The notes beneath the pieces were generated by a model that saw only the letters and a program-made list of their open reading frames with translations, was not told the origin of the DNA and searched no databases. Of a stretch of 10,392 nt of DNA, positions 8,401 to 10,392 are shown one piece after another (position 1 is the stretch's first letter; every line of letters begins with the position of its first letter). The DNA is from Cellvibrionales bacterium UBA2618. GTDB taxonomy: Bacteria > Pseudomonadota > Gammaproteobacteria > Pseudomonadales > Porticoccaceae. Location: positions 4,023-14,414 of the forward strand of contig DDJS01000143.1 in NCBI GenBank assembly GCA_002339165.1. Direction: 5' to 3'. The position numbers and the translations under genes were made by a program.

Positions 8401-9168
8401 GATCGGCGCACTGTGTCTTACGGAGTTCCAGAAGGCCTCGGGGGTTTGACCGGAAAGCGTGCGTCCACTGGCGTCGGTAATGGTGCCAGAGATCATAATC
8501 GGTAGTTCGATGCCGAGTCGATTATAAACATTTCGTATAGCAAACAACGCAGCTTTAGCGTTCAGAGTATCAAAAATGGTTTCGACCATTATAAGATCGC
8601 AGCCACCGGCGATAAGGCTGGTGCACGACTCGTCATAGGCTCCGACCAGTTCGTCAAAGGTGACATTGCGCGCGCCCGGATCATTGACATCTGGAGACAG
8701 CGATGCGGTGCGACTGGTAGGGCCCAATACGCCCGCTACAAAACGTGGATGCTCTTTGGTGCTGACGGCATCGCAGGCGCTTCGCGCGAGTTGTGCCGAG
8801 CGCAAATTGATCTCTGCTGAGTAGGCCTGCATTGCGTAGTCCGCTTGCGAGATGGCTGTGGCGTTAAAAGTGTTGGTTTCGATAATATCCGATCCCGCAT
8901 CTAGGTAGGCGCGATGGATGGCACTAATGATATCGGGCTGGGTCAGGCTTAGTAGGTCGTTGTTGCCGTTTAGATCACACTGCCAATCGTTAAATCTCTG
9001 GCCGCGAAAATCAGTCTCATCGAGCGTATAGCCTTGAATCATGGTGCCCATGGCGCCATCAAGGACAAGGATTTTACGCAGTGCGGCGGCGTTTAGGCGC
9101 TGATGCGCGGATGCTTGGAGGTCCTTCTGTACATCTATAGGGGTGGTCATACGGAGTATCCCAGTCAT
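5434..9168 (-). CDS. metH: Cobalamin-dependent methionine synthase
   Basis: MetH transfers a methyl group from 5-methyltetrahydrofolate to homocysteine via methylcobalamin, giving methionine and tetrahydrofolate in the cytoplasm. The 1244-residue protein has the complete four-module layout of the E. coli enzyme. Homocysteine domain (about 30-340): zinc ligands Cys262 and the Cys325-Cys326 pair in GGCCGTTP. Methyl-folate domain (about 365-630): starts FVNIGERCNVTGS, with LMLDSSKWSVIEAGLKC at 446-462. Cobalamin module (about 660-900): His774 in GDVHDIGKN is the lower cobalt ligand, with a GLSGLITPS turn near 817-825. Reactivation domain (about 930-1244): the AdoMet-binding RPAPGYPACPDH at 1154-1165. 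No key residue is missing. An alternative ATG at 9148-9150 (residue 7) is equally plausible: GGGA lies 8 bases before it, versus AGGG 5 bases before the one used here. A DUF2970 gene follows 50 bases downstream and nfuA diverges upstream. No cobalamin riboswitch is seen. Confidence 0.97.
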   Translation of the reverse strand: MTGILRMTTPIDVQKDLQASAHQRLNAAALRKILVLDGAMGTMIQGYTLDETDFRGQRFNDWQCDLNGNNDLLSLTQPDIISAIHRAYLDAGSDIIETNTFNATAISQADYAMQAYSAEINLRSAQLARSACDAVSTKEHPRFVAGVLGPTSRTASLSPDVNDPGARNVTFDELVGAYDESCTSLIAGGCDLIMVETIFDTLNAKAALFAIRNVYNRLGIELPIMISGTITDASGRTLSGQTPEAFWNSVRHSAPIAVGLNCALGPSELRPHLLELSNCSDCWVSAHPNAGLPNEFGGYDLNPDDMARTIAEFAASGLLNIVGGCCGTTPEHISKIAQAVANLAPRKPPTLPPACRLSGLEPFNIDSKSLFVNIGERCNVTGSAAFKRLILEENYAAAVEVARNQVLNGAQVIDINMDEGMLESLPAMVTFVNLLASEPDISRVPLMLDSSKWSVIEAGLKCVQGKPVVNSISLKEGEEEFLERARLCKQYGAAVVVMAFDELGQADNLQRRQQICQRSYDLLIAKVGFSAEDIIFDPNVFAVATGIDEHNRYGLDFIEASGWIKRHLPDALVSGGISNVSFSFRGNNPVREAIHSVFLYHAIRQGLSMGIVNAGQLAVYDDLSTELRDVVEDVVLYRNLQATEKLVNVAEKFRNDGTTQTVRQDLKWRSRPVHRRLEHALIKGITEFIVQDTEEARQGVEKPLQVIEGALMDGMNRVGDLFGAGKMFLPQVVKSARVMKQAVAYLQPYIEQDKDARARTNGKILMATVKGDVHDIGKNIVGVVLQCNNYEVIDLGVMVPTEKILREARDQDVDIIGLSGLITPSLDEMVRVGSEMQRQGFNIPLLIGGATTSKAHTAVKIAPQYEDNQAIYVADASRAVGVAGKLMGEETRSEFIAGIQKDYVAVRKRTANRTRRGTLFAYSDAIAQKPQSNWQDFEADTPKQLGNQVLVDYPLKTLLPYIDWTPFFITWDLIGKYPKILSDDVIGNAATTLFKDAQTMLHKIVEERLLEARAVFGLWPANTVNADDIEIYSETGANQPTAVLHHIRQQIQKPGASEELRSLADYVAPKDSGRDDYIGGFAVTVGIGAEHLAAGYERDLDDYSAIMVKALADRLAEAFAEHLHQRVRREYWGYADNENLNNDALIGEKYRGIRPAPGYPACPDHSEKATLFKLLNAESATGIVLTESFAMSPAASVSGWYHAHPDAKYFNTGKISHDQVESLAERKGISIEQMTRWLTPVLND

Positions 9169-9177
9169 TAAGGCCCT

Positions 9178-9183
9178 ATTGTA
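9178..9183 (-). promoter_or_regulatory. Possible -10 element for metH
   Basis: On the minus strand this reads TACAAT, five of six matches to the sigma-70 -10 consensus, in AT-rich sequence. No good -35 is present. Transcription from here would begin within a few bases of the upstream metH ATG (9168). That start would then be nearly leaderless, which favours the second ATG at 9150. Confidence 0.25.
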
Positions 9184-9342
9184 TCAAAATATTTAGATAT
9201 ATGCTTGAGCATCTGATGCGGCCAGCGGGTTACGATAAAATACCAAGGATGTGATAAACTTTAATGCTTATAGAGAGGTTGAAATTGTTCCTCGGAGTAC
9301 CCATTGATACGACTCTAGATCAATCCAAATAGGCGCCCAATT

Positions 9343-9927
9343 ATGCACAATGTCACCATCACCGAATCGGCACAGGGCTATTTGGCCGGTCTGCTGGAAA
9401 AACAGGACTGTGAAGGGATTGGAATTCGTATGTTTGTCAGCGATCCGGGTACGCCAAAAGCTGAGACCTGCATTGCTTATAGCCGTCCGGGCGAGCATAA
9501 CGAAGAGGACTTAGTGGTCGAATACTCTGCGTTTAAAGCCTATTTTGAGCAGCGCAGTATCCCGTTTCTGGATGAGGCCAAGGTCGATTATGCGGAAGAT
9601 AAATTTGGCGGACAGTTGACAATTAGAGCGCCAAATTCGCGCTTGCCGAATGTTAATGATGACAGTCCGGTTGAAGACCGAGTCAATTATTTGCTCTACA
9701 ACGAAATTAATCCGAGCCTCGCCGCGCACGGCGGTGAGGTGTCGCTGGAAAAGATTGTCGATGGCCATGCGGTATTGCAGTTTGGTGGCGGCTGCCAGGG
9801 ATGTGCCGCGGTGGATTTGACATTAAAAGAAGGCGTTGAGAAGACCTTGATGGAAAAAATACCGGAGTTAAAGGGCGTTATGGACGCGACCGACCACAGC
9901 GACAGTAGCAACGCTTACTTTAAGTAA
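9343..9927 (+). CDS. nfuA: Fe-S cluster carrier protein NfuA (Fe/S biogenesis protein)
   Basis: NfuA carries [4Fe-4S] clusters and delivers them to client enzymes in the cytoplasm, which matters most under iron limitation or oxidative stress. The 194-residue length and two-domain layout match the E. coli protein. Residues 1-95 form the degenerate A-type (ErpA/IscA-like) domain, recognisable by IGIRMFVSDPGTPKAE (26-41). Residues about 108-185 form the Nfu domain with the cluster-binding C151-x2-C154 in FGGGCQGCAAVDLTLKEG. INPSLAAHGG (122-131) and PELKGV (174-179) are further signatures. The C-terminus ends at a TAA at 9925-9927. The ATG at 9343 has only a weak purine stretch (AGGC) upstream; the N-terminal residues align with known family members, which supports it. 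It diverges from metH across 174 bases. From memory, nfuA and metH also lie close together in Pseudomonas aeruginosa (PA1847 and PA1843), so this may be old synteny. Confidence 0.96.
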   Translation: MHNVTITESAQGYLAGLLEKQDCEGIGIRMFVSDPGTPKAETCIAYSRPGEHNEEDLVVEYSAFKAYFEQRSIPFLDEAKVDYAEDKFGGQLTIRAPNSRLPNVNDDSPVEDRVNYLLYNEINPSLAAHGGEVSLEKIVDGHAVLQFGGGCQGCAAVDLTLKEGVEKTLMEKIPELKGVMDATDHSDSSNAYFK

Positions 9928-10134
9928 CAAAGTCAGGCTCCTCTGACAAAAGCTTTGCATCATCGGGATCATCGGGGCAACAAAGGATAGGTTGCTTTAG
10001 GCCGGTCCCTCGATATTGCCAGTGATGAATATACGATGAAAGAGATGCTGACCCTTTTTTGTGACATTACTCAAAAGCGCATAAACTTGCTGCATATGTC
10101 ATGACAAGGGCATGAAAAAGCCTAGAGCAAAGAC
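9928..10134. other. Region after nfuA with no convincing gene
   Basis: A small hairpin, GTCAG (9932-9936) with CTGAC (9943-9947), starts five bases after the nfuA stop but lacks a T-run, so it is at best a weak terminator or an mRNA-end stabiliser. A perfect 9-base tandem duplication, ATCATCGGG, occupies 9959-9967 and 9968-9976. GCAAC and GTTGC shortly after could form another 5-base stem. A 22-codon ORF at 10036-10104 is too short to support. No tRNA or known RNA is recognised. Confidence 0.5.
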
Positions 10135-10254
10135 ATGGCAATGATGGATCGTTGGATAAATAAAAAGAGTTATCATGCAGATATCAAGGCGGTGCGCTCA
10201 GAACTACCAGACATGTTAACGCTTAAAGGTTATTTACAGAAAACCAGCGGGTGA
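10135..10254 (+). CDS. Candidate 39-residue small protein, function unknown
   Basis: An ATG at 10135 opens a 39-codon frame bounded upstream by an in-frame TAG (10123-10125) and ending in TGA at 10252-10254. The product is basic and mixed in composition (begins MAMMDRWINKK, ends LQKTSG), without membrane helix, signal or cysteine motif. Further in-frame ATGs lie at 10141 and 10144. The only ribosome-binding candidate is a weak AGAG about 8 bases upstream. In favour of the ORF, a strong terminator begins 19 bases after its stop and no longer gene accounts for this transcript end. Against it are the short length and weak start. A small RNA ending at the same terminator is an alternative. Confidence 0.25.
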   Translation: MAMMDRWINKKSYHADIKAVRSELPDMLTLKGYLQKTSG

Positions 10255-10273
10255 AAGGTATTCACTCAATAAA

Positions 10274-10306
10274 AAAAGCCCCGCAGTGATTGGCTACGGG
10301 GCTTTT
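10274..10306. terminator. Strong bidirectional rho-independent terminator
   Basis: AAAAGCCCCG (10274-10283) pairs perfectly with CGGGGCTTTT (10297-10306) around a 13-base loop, with a seven-base A-run beginning at 10271 on the left. It would end rightward transcription from the nfuA side and leftward transcription from the gene whose stop is at 10332-10334. Confidence 0.88.
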
Positions 10307-10331
10307 CATTGAGCCAGTTAAAATCCAGAAG

Positions 10332-10392
10332 CTAACCGATAACTCTCACCGGCACAGCTTGTGGCTCAACACTCAGGTCTGCCGAAGGTGGC
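10332..10392 (-). CDS. Probable 3' end of a leftward gene running off the window
   Basis: On the minus strand only one frame is open from the window edge. It reads 19 residues (ending PQAVPVRVIG) to a TAG at 10332-10334, and the terminator stem begins 25 bases further on, the usual arrangement for a gene end. The other two minus frames stop within the first 27 bases. The visible tail is Pro/Val-rich and names no family. A rightward frame is also open here but has no start codon after the terminator. Confidence 0.4.
   Translation of the reverse strand, partial: PPSADLSVEPQAVPVRVIG

Noticed and set aside
5434..9168. Numerous open frames of 60-120 codons on either strand inside metH
   Set aside because: They overlap a complete, well-conserved gene, lack recognisable domains and are explained as shadows of its reading frame.
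9303..9324. ATTGAT / ATCAAT dyad upstream of nfuA, reminiscent of an FNR/Anr half-site pair
   Set aside because: The half-sites are 10 bases apart (12 between the TTGAT/ATCAA cores), while FNR-type sites need 4 between TTGAT and ATCAA. It is probably a chance AT-rich dyad.
9169..9342. Search of the metH-nfuA gap for a cobalamin or SAM riboswitch, MetJ boxes or an IscR site
   Set aside because: The gap is short and shared. I see no B12 box, no run of MetJ octamers and no convincing IscR motif.
9959..9976. Tandem 9-base duplication ATCATCGGG
   Set aside because: Only two copies, with no array or associated protein; most likely a small slippage event.

Overview
The window looks like chromosomal DNA from a gammaproteobacterium. 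The NfuA, DUF2970 and full-length MetH proteins are of the gammaproteobacterial type, base composition is close to balanced, and the genes are closely spaced. A marine heterotroph of the Cellvibrionales/OM60-like kind would fit, given the many-domain acyl-CoA dehydrogenase of the DmdC-like clade and the lipoprotein esterase, but that placement is inference. I see no phage, transposon, CRISPR or defence genes and no obvious sign of recent transfer. This is mostly ordinary core and metabolic sequence.

Left part (1-2986). A small Cys/His-rich protein of unknown function is read leftwards. A type-B carboxylesterase with a lipoprotein signal is read rightwards. The gap between them carries a near-consensus Fur box (329-353), so at least the small protein, and possibly the esterase, is likely under iron control. 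The esterase is followed by a four-helix DoxX-like membrane protein and then, after a 144-base gap, by an acyl-CoA dehydrogenase with its own strong ribosome binding site.

Middle (2987-9168). The acyl-CoA dehydrogenase converges on a leftward unit of metH (cobalamin-dependent methionine synthase) followed 50 bases downstream by a small DUF2970 membrane protein. The two units are separated by about 380 bases with no convincing gene. A stem-loop with A- and T-tracts in this gap probably ends transcription from both sides. The reading frame of the DUF2970 gene stays open for 82 further codons past its stop, which is noted as a curiosity.

Right part (9169-10392). nfuA, encoding an Fe-S cluster carrier, diverges from metH across a 174-base shared upstream region. 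After nfuA comes about 400 bases holding two very short ORFs, the better one 39 codons long, and a strong bidirectional terminator. Beyond the terminator there appears to be the 3' end of a leftward gene that runs out of the window.

Themes linking the genes are iron (Fur box, NfuA), one-carbon/methionine metabolism (MetH) and acyl-CoA oxidation. The window does not show that they form one pathway. I did not find a clearly novel multi-gene system. The best leads are the Fur-linked small Cys/His protein with its divergent lipoprotein esterase, and the small ORF ahead of the right-hand terminator.
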